Source: Schaalia odontolytica (GTDB lineage Bacteria; Actinomycetota; Actinomycetes; Actinomycetales; Actinomycetaceae). From it: 64,000 nucleotides of DNA. A program made the translations under genes and the position numbers. Positions within the stretch are counted from its first letter, which is position 1; each line of letters starts with the position of its first letter. The stretch covers positions 806,001-870,000 of the forward strand of contig NZ_CP133472.1 in NCBI RefSeq assembly GCF_031191545.1, in the 5' to 3' direction. The notes below the pieces were generated by a model. The model worked only from the letters and a program-made list of their open reading frames with translations, made no database searches and was not told where the DNA came from. Positions 1 to 9,096 of the stretch are shown one piece after another.

Positions 1-1568
1 CGGGCCACGAGGGGAGTGTCCTGGCCGAGGATCTGCGCGAGGGTGCGCAGACCGGACTCGTCACGGCCGAGGATCGGCAGGCCCTCCGCGCGCGCCTGGG
101 CGACCTCGGCGGACTCTTCGAAGCGATCCACGGAGGAGGCGGTGGCTGCAGCGGTTGCTCCCCCATCGTTGAGCTCAGAGGATTCTTCGCGAGCGCGACG
201 AGTCGCGCGTCGGCTCATGTGGGCGGGGCGCTCCCAGCGAGGCTTCTCGGCCTCGGAGTTCTCCTGCCCTTCGGTGACGTCAGCCGCCTCGGGGGACCGC
301 TCAGCAGCGACCGACTCAGCCGCAGGCGCGTTCTCGCGATCGATCAGCTCGTCGACCAGTTCGGCATCGTCGACGTCCTCGGCGTTTTCGACGGGGTTGG
401 CCTCGGACTCGACACGCTGACCAGTCTCGGTCTCCCCCTGCTCGCCCACCTGATCATTGTCGTCCGTCGAAGCGTCCACGGCCTCGTCGTGCTCACGGGC
501 ATCGTGGTCGTGAGCGTCGTCCGCATCGAGGCTGCCCTCGTCGGAGGTGCGCTCGTCCTCAGAATCTTCGGCGTGCTCGCGGGCGGCTTCGCGCTCGGCA
601 TCCATCTCAGCCTCGGTATCCTCGGACGCATGCGTATCCTCGGACTCATCCCTATCCTCAGGATCGTCGATGCGCTCGTCGCGCTCGGGGGCGTAGGACT
701 CGTCGACCCATTCGTCCGGCTCGATCTCTGCGCTCTCATCGGAAGGCTCCTCATCCGCCGCATCCTTATCTGCAGGCTTGTATGGGGGCGGGGGCTCTTC
801 GTCCATCGGGTAGCGCGAGACGCCGCGCAGGTGCGGGGCAACCTTGGGCGTGGGGCGAGTCGTGGGAGTCTCCGCATCCTCCTCGCCCGGAGTCTCCGCG
901 GCGGGCGCGGGGATCACACTTGCCTTGGAGGAGACTTCCTCGACGGTGTCATCTGCGGGTGCCACGATCTCGGGCGCGGGCGCGGAGGCAAGAAGCTGCG
1001 GGGCGTGGCCGTACAGGCGCGGACCCACCGCGTTCACGTCCAGGAAGAGACGTCCGTTCGACATCTGGCGCAGGTTCATGAGGTGCACCTCGACGCCGGA
1101 CGTCGCCAGGATGGACAGAGCCGGGCGCACCGAGGGGGCGATCTCACCCGCGACGATGATCAGTCGCGGGCCAGGCCCCACCGCCGGAGGCATCGAGTCG
1201 CGGAATTGCGCCCAACCGGCGAGGAATCCATCGGACCCCGAGGGGTACTCAGCAGCCAGGTCCGACCAGGAGATTGAGGCGACCTCAGCTAGGCGCGACA
1301 GAGAGGTAATCAGGGCCTCCGAGTCGAGTTCTTTGAGGATTTCGACAGAGACGATCTGTCCGGTCACGTCGAGGGCCGTCAGGCGAGGTGCCTCCTCGTC
1401 CCCCTGACCTGTCATATCACGCCAGGTCACGGGGAACAGCGGCCGCGAGACGATCTGCAGGACCTGCGCGCAGATAGCGTCGACGAGGTCGGGGCCCAGG
1501 TCTTGGGCGACCGGGTATCCAAATTGAGCGGGTACGAGGTGACCATCCTCGAACTCAAACAGGGCCAT
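1..1568 (-). CDS. Unknown acidic-linker protein, C-terminus beyond the window
   Basis: The reading frame is open from an ATG at 1568 to the window edge (522 codons seen) with no stop. The first ~185 residues look folded (start MALFEFEDGHLVPAQFGYPV). They are followed by ~250 residues very rich in Glu, Asp and Ala, a low-complexity linker. The last visible part (AEGLPILGRDESGLRTLAQI onward) looks like the start of another small domain. That restart loosely resembles the beginning of RAMA-type (restriction/methylase-associated) reader domains, but too little is visible to decide. It is transcribed divergently from the type VII cargo genes at 1795. The reading frame is well supported by continuous codon structure; the function is unknown. 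Confidence 0.8.
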   Translation of the reverse strand, partial: MALFEFEDGHLVPAQFGYPVAQDLGPDLVDAICAQVLQIVSRPLFPVTWRDMTGQGDEEAPRLTALDVTGQIVSVEILKELDSEALITSLSRLAEVASISWSDLAAEYPSGSDGFLAGWAQFRDSMPPAVGPGPRLIIVAGEIAPSVRPALSILATSGVEVHLMNLRQMSNGRLFLDVNAVGPRLYGHAPQLLASAPAPEIVAPADDTVEEVSSKASVIPAPAAETPGEEDAETPTTRPTPKVAPHLRGVSRYPMDEEPPPPYKPADKDAADEEPSDESAEIEPDEWVDESYAPERDERIDDPEDRDESEDTHASEDTEAEMDAEREAAREHAEDSEDERTSDEGSLDADDAHDHDAREHDEAVDASTDDNDQVGEQGETETGQRVESEANPVENAEDVDDAELVDELIDRENAPAAESVAAERSPEAADVTEGQENSEAEKPRWERPAHMSRRATRRAREESSELNDGGATAAATASSVDRFEESAEVAQARAEGLPILGRDESGLRTLAQILGQDTPLVA

Positions 1569-1794
1569 CGCTCTTTCCTTCACGTGTATGGGGCGCTCGT
1601 GGCCATTGTTTCATACGTTCCAAAAGAAACTCGGGTGACACGGGGACATTGCGACAGATACCACGTAATCATGCGTGCGAACAAGACGCATTCGCCTGCC
1701 ATCTCACCGCATGAACCCGCAGCTACCACGCTCCTTCAAGTCGGTAGAATAGTGGACCAGTAACGCACACATTCGACTCCAGGACACAACTCCG

Positions 1795-2139
1795 ATGCCC
1801 GACCTCGACATCCGCCAAGGCGACCTCGAAAAGTTCTCCACTGAGCTGCGCGAACTTTCCGCGAGCATCGCAACCTACACGACACTGCCCCTCAACCTGT
1901 CCCAGGTGCAGTCGGCCATGCCGGGAGGATCGGCCTATAAGCAGGCCCAATACGCGGGCGAGCACATGGAGGACCAGCTGACAGCCTTGAAGACCTCCCT
2001 CGAGGGACTCGCGGACAACGTTCAGGCAGCAGCCACCGAGTTCCAAGCGACCGAAGACATCAACCAGCAGTCACTCCAACACATCATGGCGAGCACACCC
2101 GAACCCTGCCCGCCCGTCGGCCCCGCGAAGGGAGAGTAA
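1795..2139 (+). CDS. WXG100-like small helical protein (type VII secretion partner)
   Basis: A 114-residue protein predicted to be almost entirely helical, with a hydrophobic heptad pattern and a central turn (SAMPGGSAY, about residue 45), as in ESX/WXG100-type helical hairpins. The canonical W-x-G is not present. It starts at an ATG preceded by a poor Shine-Dalgarno. A possible -10 (TAGAAT, 1745-1750) lies upstream. It ends 3 nt before the start of the DUF1023 hydrolase gene, so the two are almost certainly co-transcribed. By analogy with known ESX cargo pairs it may act as secretion partner or chaperone of that protein. Fold assignment is inferred from size, pattern and context. Confidence 0.6.
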   Translation: MPDLDIRQGDLEKFSTELRELSASIATYTTLPLNLSQVQSAMPGGSAYKQAQYAGEHMEDQLTALKTSLEGLADNVQAAATEFQATEDINQQSLQHIMASTPEPCPPVGPAKGE

Positions 2140-2142
2140 AGC

Positions 2143-3984
2143 ATGGCGATCTCATGGGCAGACATCCTCGAATGGGAGACAGGCCCCCTTGACTCCATCG
2201 GGAGCGACCTCCTCGAGGCAAGTAGCGGCCTTCGCAGCGCCTACGAACAGGGCGAGGGGGCACTGCAGGCGGTCCAGTCGCAGGGCAACGCCGTCACGGC
2301 CATGCGCGCGACGACCATCTCGAACCTCGCATCGCTTGAGCGCGCGCTCACCAACGTCAACGGTGCTCTCATCGCCATCGAAGGCGCACGCGACGGGGTC
2401 GCGACCGTCATGGCGAACATCAACGCCCTACAGGCTTACGCCGAGACGAACGACTGCACGATCCTCAATGACGGCAGCGTCGTCGGAGACGGATCAAAGA
2501 CACAGCGCGGTGGAACCTCTTCAGCAAAGTACGCCCTTGAGCAGGGGATCAAGGACGTCATCAAGCAAGCCGACCAGGTCGACACGGATCTCTATCACGC
2601 GCTCAGCGACATCAACACCGACACCTACACCGACGGGGACAAGAAAGACAACAAAGTCGCCGGCGTTCCCGACCACCCAAAGAAGGATTGGACACCCTCC
2701 CAGGTTGCCGCCTGGTGGAACTCACTACCCGAGACGCAGCAGAAGCACCTCATCGACCACTGCCCAGACGAGGTTCGCCACCTCGACGGCCTCCCGGCTT
2801 CTGCCCGAGACAGGGCCAACAGGCATGCACTCAACGGCTACACGGACGCCCACGGTGACTATCAAAAAGGCGCGCTTGAAAAAGCAAAAGAAGAAGCCGA
2901 TAAGGCACAGCGCGAATACAACAAGGCGCTCGCCGACGAGACAAGTGCCGCAAAGAAGGGCACCCCCAACGCGCCAGCCAGTTTGAACCACCTTCCCGAC
3001 GGCAAGCTCCAACAAGCGAAACAACGTCTTGACATTGCGAAGGAGGCCTACCATGACCTGCTCGCCATCGACACGCAAACCAACAATTTAGAGCGCTATA
3101 AGAAGGGCCACGCCCCCGCCTACCTGCTCGACTTCAACTACGACGAGAAGTACAAGCGCACGACCGCGATCGTCTCCTCCGGCAATCCCGACACAGCGAC
3201 CCACGTATCAACCACCGTCCCCGGCATCGGCACAAACGTGCGTGGAGACCTCGGATACTACATGGATTTCAACGATCGCCTAAGACAACAGACCGCCTAT
3301 GCGGGAGTCGACCCAGGAAACGTCGCGACGATCTCCTATCTCGGCTACGTGGCGCCGAAGAACTCCGGAGTAGACATCGTCCAGGCGGCGGACATCGGTT
3401 ATGCCGAACGCGGAGCCCCCAAGCTAGCCCGCTTCGAGGAGGGGCTGCGGGCGAGCGCAAATGCCAACGGCCACGCGTTCACCAACACCCTTATCGGACA
3501 CTCTTACGGCTCAACCACATCCGGCAGATCAATGACCCTCGTTGCTCCCGGTACTGTCGACCGCTTCATAATGGCAGGCTCCCCCGGTGCTGGCGCTGAC
3601 ACTATCGACGCCTACAACGTACCACCGGATAACGTCTACGTTTCTGCCATCCCGCGATCCGATTCCGTTCAGAATCTCAATCCATATACCTCAAGCGGAT
3701 ACGGCAGCGACCCCCGCTACCTCGACGGAATCACCCATCTGAGCGGCGACGTCACAGATTCGGCAAAATACGTACCGCCTTTCGTCGACCCTAAGGGTAA
3801 GAATCCATTGGGAGCGATCGTCCATCGCTTTCAGCACGCCTTGGACCACCACATGGCCTACTTCCACGAAGGCACCCGCACGTCGCAGGACTTTGCCAAC
3901 ATTGTCGCCGGCTCCAAGCCAACCACCGATGAGGAGTGGGCGGCCATCAAAGAAGCCCGCACAAGCGACAAGACTGGCCACTGA
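2143..3984 (+). CDS. Large alpha/beta hydrolase (DUF1023 type), probable type VII secretion cargo
   Basis: 613 residues. Residues 1-175 form a helical WXG-like N-terminal region. This is followed by the segment WWNSLPETQQKHLIDHCPDE and LDGLPASARDRAN, characteristic of actinobacterial DUF1023 proteins. A charged coiled-coil stretch follows (~235-320). The C-terminal hydrolase domain has a nucleophile elbow GHSYGS (near residue 450) and a downstream DHHMAYF that could hold the catalytic His. No Sec signal peptide is seen, which fits export through type VII secretion by the helical N-terminus. It sits 3 nt downstream of the WXG-like gene. Substrate is unknown; lipase/esterase or toxin activity are both possible. 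Confidence 0.75.
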   Translation: MAISWADILEWETGPLDSIGSDLLEASSGLRSAYEQGEGALQAVQSQGNAVTAMRATTISNLASLERALTNVNGALIAIEGARDGVATVMANINALQAYAETNDCTILNDGSVVGDGSKTQRGGTSSAKYALEQGIKDVIKQADQVDTDLYHALSDINTDTYTDGDKKDNKVAGVPDHPKKDWTPSQVAAWWNSLPETQQKHLIDHCPDEVRHLDGLPASARDRANRHALNGYTDAHGDYQKGALEKAKEEADKAQREYNKALADETSAAKKGTPNAPASLNHLPDGKLQQAKQRLDIAKEAYHDLLAIDTQTNNLERYKKGHAPAYLLDFNYDEKYKRTTAIVSSGNPDTATHVSTTVPGIGTNVRGDLGYYMDFNDRLRQQTAYAGVDPGNVATISYLGYVAPKNSGVDIVQAADIGYAERGAPKLARFEEGLRASANANGHAFTNTLIGHSYGSTTSGRSMTLVAPGTVDRFIMAGSPGAGADTIDAYNVPPDNVYVSAIPRSDSVQNLNPYTSSGYGSDPRYLDGITHLSGDVTDSAKYVPPFVDPKGKNPLGAIVHRFQHALDHHMAYFHEGTRTSQDFANIVAGSKPTTDEEWAAIKEARTSDKTGH

Positions 3985-4137
3985 CATGTTCTGAGCAACT
4001 ATTCTCGTTTCCCTGCCTACATAGGACCAATGTCGTGTAGGATACCTTGTGTTGCGCACGGAACGGATGACAGATCATCTTCCAAGCGGTTAGACTACTG
4101 CGCATCAGGTTATCAGCAACAGACAGGGTGGCGAACA

Positions 4138-4371
4138 ATGGGCAGAAAAGACCTGCGCATCGTTGAATACTCGGCACCAGAACCACGAGTTCCGGCTTCC
4201 GAGGAGACTCGCCGCGAATTATCCCCCTACCGCCTGGACGCTCACTCATGGCCGCGCATGTACCCACATTCTGACCAGACAGTCAGCCCTCACTTCCCTC
4301 CCGTCGAGCGCATGCCCGTCCCCGTGACACCTTTCCCAAATCTCTTCCGTGACGACCCGGAACCCGCCTAA
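4138..4371 (+). CDS. Small proline-rich hypothetical protein
   Basis: A 77-residue frame starting at the ATG at 4138, preceded by a purine-rich stretch (agggtggcgaac) that can serve as ribosome binding site. The frame is also open upstream to 4030, but that part has no coding character, so the internal start is preferred. The product is polar and rich in Pro, Arg and Glu (RIVEYSAPEPRVPASEETRR) and has no membrane segment. A strong hairpin begins 3 nt after the stop codon, which supports it as the last gene of the unit starting at 1795. No family is recognised. Confidence 0.5.
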   Translation: MGRKDLRIVEYSAPEPRVPASEETRRELSPYRLDAHSWPRMYPHSDQTVSPHFPPVERMPVPVTPFPNLFRDDPEPA

Positions 4372-4373
4372 TT

Positions 4374-4408
4374 AGAGGGCCGCACGCATCGAGATGCCGC
4401 GGCCCTCT
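4374..4408 (+). terminator. Hairpin terminator after the first type VII locus
   Basis: A 10-bp inverted repeat (agagggccgc / gcggccctct) with a 15-nt loop begins 3 nt after the stop codon at 4371. There is no long T tract, as is usual in high-GC actinobacteria. Confidence 0.7.
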
Positions 4409-4527
4409 CCCTCGTCAATCGCCCACGACCCCTCCACGCCAGCATCCGCCCAAGCCACCATTGCGATCAACCATCCGCACACCGGATACCCCGGGCCGCT
4501 GCCGCGCCATCGTGACACACTGGCCTC

Positions 4528-7500
4528 ATGAGCGAGAGCTTCCTGACGGACCTGCGCACACTGATCGACGTCGACTCCTCGAGAGGCACGCGAGCGCGCT
4601 ATTCCTCCGACGCCGGTCTCACGCGCATCCCGCCCTTGGCCGTCGCGTTCCCCCGCACGCCTGAGCAGGCGATCGCGGCCTTCGACCTCGCCCGCGCCCA
4701 CGGCGTCCCCCTCACCGCCCGAGGCGGCGGCACCTCCTGCGCATCCAATGCGATCGGCCCCGGCCTCGTCCTCGATTTCTCGCGCCACATGAACCGCGTC
4801 ATCTCGATCGACCCCAAGGCACGCACCGCCACCGTCGAGCCCGGCTGCGTCGGCTCCACCCTGCAGGCAGCCGCGGGCACGCACGGGCTGCGCTTCGGCC
4901 CTGACCCCTCCTCCCAGAACCGCGCGACAATCGCCGGCATGGTCGCCAACAACGCCTGCGGCCCACACGCGACCGCATGGGGGCGCACCTGCGACAACAT
5001 CGTGTCCCTGGACTGCGTCGACGGACAGGGGCGGCGCTTCACGGCCACGACCAGACACGACGGCGCACTCAGCGACGTGCCGGGACTAGCCTCGCTCATC
5101 GACTCAAACCTGGCCCCCATCCGCACCGAACTCGGCCGATTCAAGCGCCAGGTCTCCGGCTACTCCCTCGAGCACCTCACCCCCGAAGGAGGGCGCAACC
5201 TCGCCGCTATGCTCGCGGGCACCGAGGGAACGCTCGTCCTCATCCTGTCCATCACCGTGCGCCTCGTCCCCCTGCCCGAGGCACCGGTCCTGGCGGCCCT
5301 CGGCTACCACTCCATGATCGACGCGGCCGACGACGTGCCCGCGCTGCTCGCCCACTCGCCCCTCGCCGTGGAAGGCATGGACCGCCGCCTCGTCGACGTC
5401 GTACGCGCACACAAGGGGCCAGGTGCCGTCCCCGCCCTGCCCGAGGGCGACGGCTGGCTCCTCGTCGAGGTCGGTGCCCCCGGCGAGGACCTGGAGGTCA
5501 CCCTCGAGCGCGCACGCACCCTATGCGCCGACTCGGCCGCCGTCGATACGGTCGTGTACCCGCCGGGCACGCAGGCCTCGGCGCTGTGGAGGATCCGCGC
5601 GGACGGTGCGGGCCTGGGCGGACGCACGCCCCCAGACGGCGCGGGCGGCGGCGACCAGCAGGCCTGGCCCGGCTTCGAGGACGCTGCCGTCCCACCCGAA
5701 AAACTCGGGGACTACCTCCGGGACTTCACCGCCCTCATGGAAGAGTTCGACATCGACGGCCTCCTCTACGGTCACTTTGGCGACGGCTGCGTACACGTGC
5801 GCCTCTCCATGCCCCTCGAGACCCCCGAGGGCGTCGCCCACTCGCGCGCATTCCTACAGTCCGCGGCCCGTATCTGCGCCGCGCACGGAGGCTCCGTTTC
5901 CGGCGAGCACGGCGACGGCCGCGCCCGCGGCGAGCTCCTGCGCTTCATGTACTCCCCCGAGATGCTCGACCTCTTCGCGCGCGTCAAGCACGTCTTTGAC
6001 CCGGGCAACCTCCTCAACCCGGGAGTCCTCGCCGCACCCATGGACGAGGCCGAGGCCGCTTCCCGCTCGAAGGCGCGCGCTTCCGGTTTCGCCGGGAATT
6101 CCGTAGAGCTGCAGCCAGGCGTCGATCCTCTCGATCGCAACCTGCGACGAGTGTCCGCCCGACCGATGCCCGCGGACGGCGGATTTGCGTTCACCCACGA
6201 CGGCGGCGACTTCACGGCCGCCGTCCACCGCTGCACCGGCGTGGGCAAGTGCCGAGCGGGAGTATCGGGAACCTTCATGTGCCCGTCCTACCTGGCCACG
6301 CGCGACGAGAAGGACGTGACCCGAGGCCGCGCTCGCATCCTCCAGGAGGCCGCAAACTCGCAGCTCGTGAAGGCCATCGACTCCCCCGAGGTCCTCGAAG
6401 CCCTCGACCTGTGTCTAGCCTGCAAAGCCTGCTCGGCCGACTGCCCCGCCGGCGTCGACATGGCCCGCTACCGCTCCGAGGCCCTCTTCCGCACCTACCG
6501 AGGACGCCCGCGTCCCCTCAGCCACTACACGCTCGGCTGGCTACCGCGCCTCACCCGCGTCACCGCTCGCGTGCCCGGGCTGGCCGCCGTCGCGAACGCA
6601 CTCATGTCAGTAGCACCGCTGCGGTCCATGGCCTTCCGCATCATTGGCCTCGACCCTCGCCGCGGCATGCCCGACCTCCAGTCCGGCACCTTCAACGCGT
6701 GGGCTCGGCGCCGGTCACTGCTCGCCACGTCCGTCCCTTCCCATTCTGACCCCGGCACCTCTGCCCGCGAGCACGGCAACACCCCTGCCTGGTCTGACTC
6801 AGCCCGCGAGCGCGAGGCGGCCACTGCCTCGTCGCTGCCGGATTCCCCGATCCTGACCGGCCCGCGCGATCCCGGCGGGCGGCCGTACGCGCTCGTGTGG
6901 GCGGACTCGTTTAGCCAGACCCTGGACGACACGGGTGCGCGCGCAGTAGTCGACGTACTTGAGGCCAACGGTTTCGCTGTGATCGTCGCGCCGGATGCGT
7001 GCTGCGGGCTCACGTGGATCACAACGGGTCAGCTGACGGGGGCCAAGAAGCACCTCACGTCACTTCTCGGTACACTCGCCCCTTTCGCTGCGGCGGGAAT
7101 CCCGATCGTCGGCGTCGAGCCATCGTGCACGGCGGTGCTGCGCGACGACCTGTCGGACCTGCTGCCCGACGACCCGCGTTCGGTGCTCGTGGCAGGGGCG
7201 ACCCACACCCTTGCGGAGGTGCTGTCGGCGGTTCCCGCATCCGCCCGTCGCCTGCCGAGCCTGGAGGGCGTCGAGATCGTCGCGCAGCCGCACTGCCACC
7301 ACTACTCCGTCATGGGGTGGGACACGGACCAGGCGCTGCTCGAGTCGTTGGGAGCGCGCGTCACACGCCTCGAGGGCTGCTGCGGCCTAGCCGGCAACTT
7401 TGGCATGGAGGCGGGCCACTACGATCTGTCGGTCGCGGTCGCATCACACTCACTGCTACCCACGTTGTCAGCACATCCGGAGGCCGTGTACCTGGCGGAC

Positions 7501-7581
7501 GGCTTCTCGTGCCGCACCCAAGCCGCACAGCTGGCGGACCGCGGTGGCATCCACCTGGCGACGCTGCTGGCGCCGCGCTAG
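4528..7581 (+). CDS. FAD-binding / Fe-S fusion dehydrogenase for D-2-hydroxyacids (D-lactate or D-2-hydroxyglutarate type)
   Basis: 1017 residues, a fusion of a GlcD/Dld-type flavoprotein with a GlcF-type iron-sulfur subunit. The FAD_binding_4 domain is at ~35-250 (ARGGGTSCASNAIGPG, GTEGTLVLILSITVRLVPLP). The C-terminal FAD-linked oxidase cap follows (YGHFGDGCVHVR, GSVSGEHGDGRARG). Two Cys clusters for 4Fe-4S centres follow (CTGVGKCR..MCP near 570 and CLACKACSADCP near 635). The CCG domain ends in CCGLAGNFGMEAGH. It probably oxidises a D-2-hydroxyacid and passes electrons to the respiratory chain at the membrane inner face. Substrate cannot be told from sequence. A residue stretch around 735-785 (Ser/Ala/Arg rich) is a variable linker. 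There is no clear ribosome binding site; a CACACT hexamer 6 nt before the ATG hints at leaderless translation. Confidence 0.9.
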   Translation: MSESFLTDLRTLIDVDSSRGTRARYSSDAGLTRIPPLAVAFPRTPEQAIAAFDLARAHGVPLTARGGGTSCASNAIGPGLVLDFSRHMNRVISIDPKARTATVEPGCVGSTLQAAAGTHGLRFGPDPSSQNRATIAGMVANNACGPHATAWGRTCDNIVSLDCVDGQGRRFTATTRHDGALSDVPGLASLIDSNLAPIRTELGRFKRQVSGYSLEHLTPEGGRNLAAMLAGTEGTLVLILSITVRLVPLPEAPVLAALGYHSMIDAADDVPALLAHSPLAVEGMDRRLVDVVRAHKGPGAVPALPEGDGWLLVEVGAPGEDLEVTLERARTLCADSAAVDTVVYPPGTQASALWRIRADGAGLGGRTPPDGAGGGDQQAWPGFEDAAVPPEKLGDYLRDFTALMEEFDIDGLLYGHFGDGCVHVRLSMPLETPEGVAHSRAFLQSAARICAAHGGSVSGEHGDGRARGELLRFMYSPEMLDLFARVKHVFDPGNLLNPGVLAAPMDEAEAASRSKARASGFAGNSVELQPGVDPLDRNLRRVSARPMPADGGFAFTHDGGDFTAAVHRCTGVGKCRAGVSGTFMCPSYLATRDEKDVTRGRARILQEAANSQLVKAIDSPEVLEALDLCLACKACSADCPAGVDMARYRSEALFRTYRGRPRPLSHYTLGWLPRLTRVTARVPGLAAVANALMSVAPLRSMAFRIIGLDPRRGMPDLQSGTFNAWARRRSLLATSVPSHSDPGTSAREHGNTPAWSDSAREREAATASSLPDSPILTGPRDPGGRPYALVWADSFSQTLDDTGARAVVDVLEANGFAVIVAPDACCGLTWITTGQLTGAKKHLTSLLGTLAPFAAAGIPIVGVEPSCTAVLRDDLSDLLPDDPRSVLVAGATHTLAEVLSAVPASARRLPSLEGVEIVAQPHCHHYSVMGWDTDQALLESLGARVTRLEGCCGLAGNFGMEAGHYDLSVAVASHSLLPTLSAHPEAVYLADGFSCRTQAAQLADRGGIHLATLLAPR

Positions 7582-7647
7582 GCGTCGCGGTGTCAGAACT
7601 GGATCTGTGCGAGCATCACCTGTGGCGTGGCTGGCGCCGCGCTAGGC
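7566..7647. repeat. 18-bp direct repeat at the 3' end of the dehydrogenase gene
   Basis: gctggcgccgcgctaggc occurs at 7566-7583 (including the TAG stop of the dehydrogenase gene) and again at 7630-7647, 64 nt further on. Both are followed by a similar cgcggtg(t/a)ca. Confidence 0.85.
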
Positions 7648-7735
7648 ACGCGGTGACAAGCGTTGCACCTTCCTACCCTGGAGTGACAAGCTTCGGACTT
7701 TCTCTCTCAACAGCTGAGAACAGTTCTATCCACCG

Positions 7736-7785
7736 ACCTGACAGGACGGAAAACGCAGCGCTCATACCAATCGGTCAGGTACAAT
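7736..7785 (+). promoter_or_regulatory. Leaderless promoter with overlapping inverted repeat
   Basis: A TACAAT -10 hexamer at 7780-7785 lies exactly 6 nt before the ATG at 7792, and no ribosome binding site is present, so the transcript probably starts at the A of the ATG. ACCTGAC (7736-7742) and GTCAGGT (7774-7780) form a 7-bp inverted repeat whose right arm touches the -10, a plausible operator. Confidence 0.5.
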
Positions 7786-7791
7786 GCAAGC

Positions 7792-8373
7792 ATGTATTTC
7801 TTCGTCGCCGTGCTGCTGTGGCTGGTGGTCCTCTTCGCCATCTGGTACTACAAGAAGCTCGTCCTGTGGCTCCTCTTCTCCCCCGACTACCTCCTCATCA
7901 TCGGCGCGGTCGGCACCTTCACCGTCGATCACATGTGGTGGCTCACCTCGACCAGGCAAGCCCACTACATCTGGGCAACCCTGGCGATGATGGCCGCCGG
8001 ATTCGGATACCACGCCCTCAATAGGTGGCTCTACCTGAGGTCGGCCCACACCTACAAGATCGTCAGCTTCCCCTTCGTCGTCGCTTCCAGCCTCGTCATC
8101 ATGCTTGGCCTCGTCCTGAAGATAGCCGACGAGATCGCCCCGCGCCTGGCCGACAACCCCACGGTTCAACACATCATCTATATCGCCATCGGGATCGTCC
8201 TGGCGATCGTCGCGTGGTTGAAACGTCAGTCAACGATGGCCAGGCTCTTCCCGCCGGAACCGAGCCTCGTCATCAACGGCGACGTGACGATCAACGGCAG
8301 TGAGGTCACCGCACAAGTACCTGAGCCTCCCCGTAACCACCCCGGAGGCGACACGGGCGCCGCCTCCTACTGA
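7792..8373 (+). CDS. Small four-helix membrane protein of unknown function
   Basis: 193 residues. Hydrophobic segments lie at about 2-20, 27-45, 62-80, 95-115 and 124-143, giving four or five membrane spans. A hydrophilic C-terminal tail of ~45 residues contains SLVINGDVTINGSEV and a Pro/Gly-rich end. Several His and Trp residues sit in the spans (DHMWWL). No family is recognised. It stands alone between the dehydrogenase and the repeat region, with a probable leaderless start, and is followed by a short perfect hairpin. Confidence 0.65.
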   Translation: MYFFVAVLLWLVVLFAIWYYKKLVLWLLFSPDYLLIIGAVGTFTVDHMWWLTSTRQAHYIWATLAMMAAGFGYHALNRWLYLRSAHTYKIVSFPFVVASSLVIMLGLVLKIADEIAPRLADNPTVQHIIYIAIGIVLAIVAWLKRQSTMARLFPPEPSLVINGDVTINGSEVTAQVPEPPRNHPGGDTGAASY

Positions 8374-8382
8374 TGCGCAATC

Positions 8383-8400
8383 GGCGCGGAAATCCGCGCC
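8383..8400 (+). terminator. Short perfect hairpin after the membrane protein gene
   Basis: ggcgcgg / ccgcgcc with a 4-nt loop, 10 nt after the stop codon at 8373, followed by aaaa rather than a T tract. It may act as a terminator or as a 3' RNA-stabilising hairpin. Confidence 0.45.
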
Positions 8401-8571
8401 AAAACCCGGCACTCAGCATCCCACCAACACACGTCGCAGACTACTCAACCAAACGAAACACCACGCCGCAGCCGCCCGACAGCAATCGTCGAGCGTCGAG
8501 GGATGTGCGTCCTTCATCATTTGTCGTTTGTCAATAGACTGCCTCGATAGCACTTGTTTTCAAGGGAGCTG

Positions 8572-9096
8572 CACCCGATCCGTCGGCATTACACCCCTTC
8601 TGTTCGGGTGCAGCGCTACACAACGGGTGTAGCGCTACACAACGGGTGCACCACGGCACGAAACCCCAACGGGAACACCGGCCCACAACGGAGCACAACA
8701 CGCCACCACACGCCACCACACACCACCACAACAGCCGCAACACAAGCAGCAGTACACCCGATCCGTAAGCACTACACCCCTTCTGTTCGGGTGCAGCGCC
8801 CCGCAACAGGTTCAGCGCTACGTAACGGGTGCAGCGCTACGTAATGGGTGCAGCGCTACGTAATGGGTGCAGCGCCACACAACAGGTGCAGCGCTACACA
8901 ACGGGTGCACCACGGCACGAAACCCCAACGGGAACACCGGCCCACAACGGAGCACAACACGCCACCACACACCACCACAACAGCCGCAACAGAAGCAGCA
9001 GTACACCCGATCCGTAAGCACTACACCCCTTCTGTTCGGGTGCAGCGCCACACAACAGGTGCAGCACCACACAACGGGTGCAGCACCCCACGGCGG
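8572..9096. repeat. Array A of the 19-bp repeat family (three 39-bp cores, 11 units)
   Basis: Three copies of a 39-bp core, at 8572-8610, 8755-8793 and 9004-9042, begin CACCCGATCC and end TTCGGGTG, so the ends form an inverted repeat. Each core runs directly into tandem 19-bp units of the type gtgcagcgctacgtaacgg: 2, 6 and 3 units. Between arrays is a repeated ~100-bp linker rich in CA and CCA (gtgcaccacggcacgaaacc start). The unit length of 19 is not a multiple of 3 and all frames across the array are short or repetitive, so I read it as non-coding. The flanks 8401-8571 and 9097-9282 show no gene. Confidence 0.95.

Noticed and set aside
219-1277. Long plus-strand open frame antisense to the left-edge gene
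   Set aside because: It is the shadow of the real minus-strand gene (1-1568), whose Glu/Asp/Ala-rich linker produces open frames on the other strand; the product is Arg/Gly/Leu rich without domains.
4977-5999. Long Arg/Pro-rich frame inside the dehydrogenase gene
   Set aside because: Out-of-frame shadow of a clearly conserved flavoprotein gene in GC-rich DNA.
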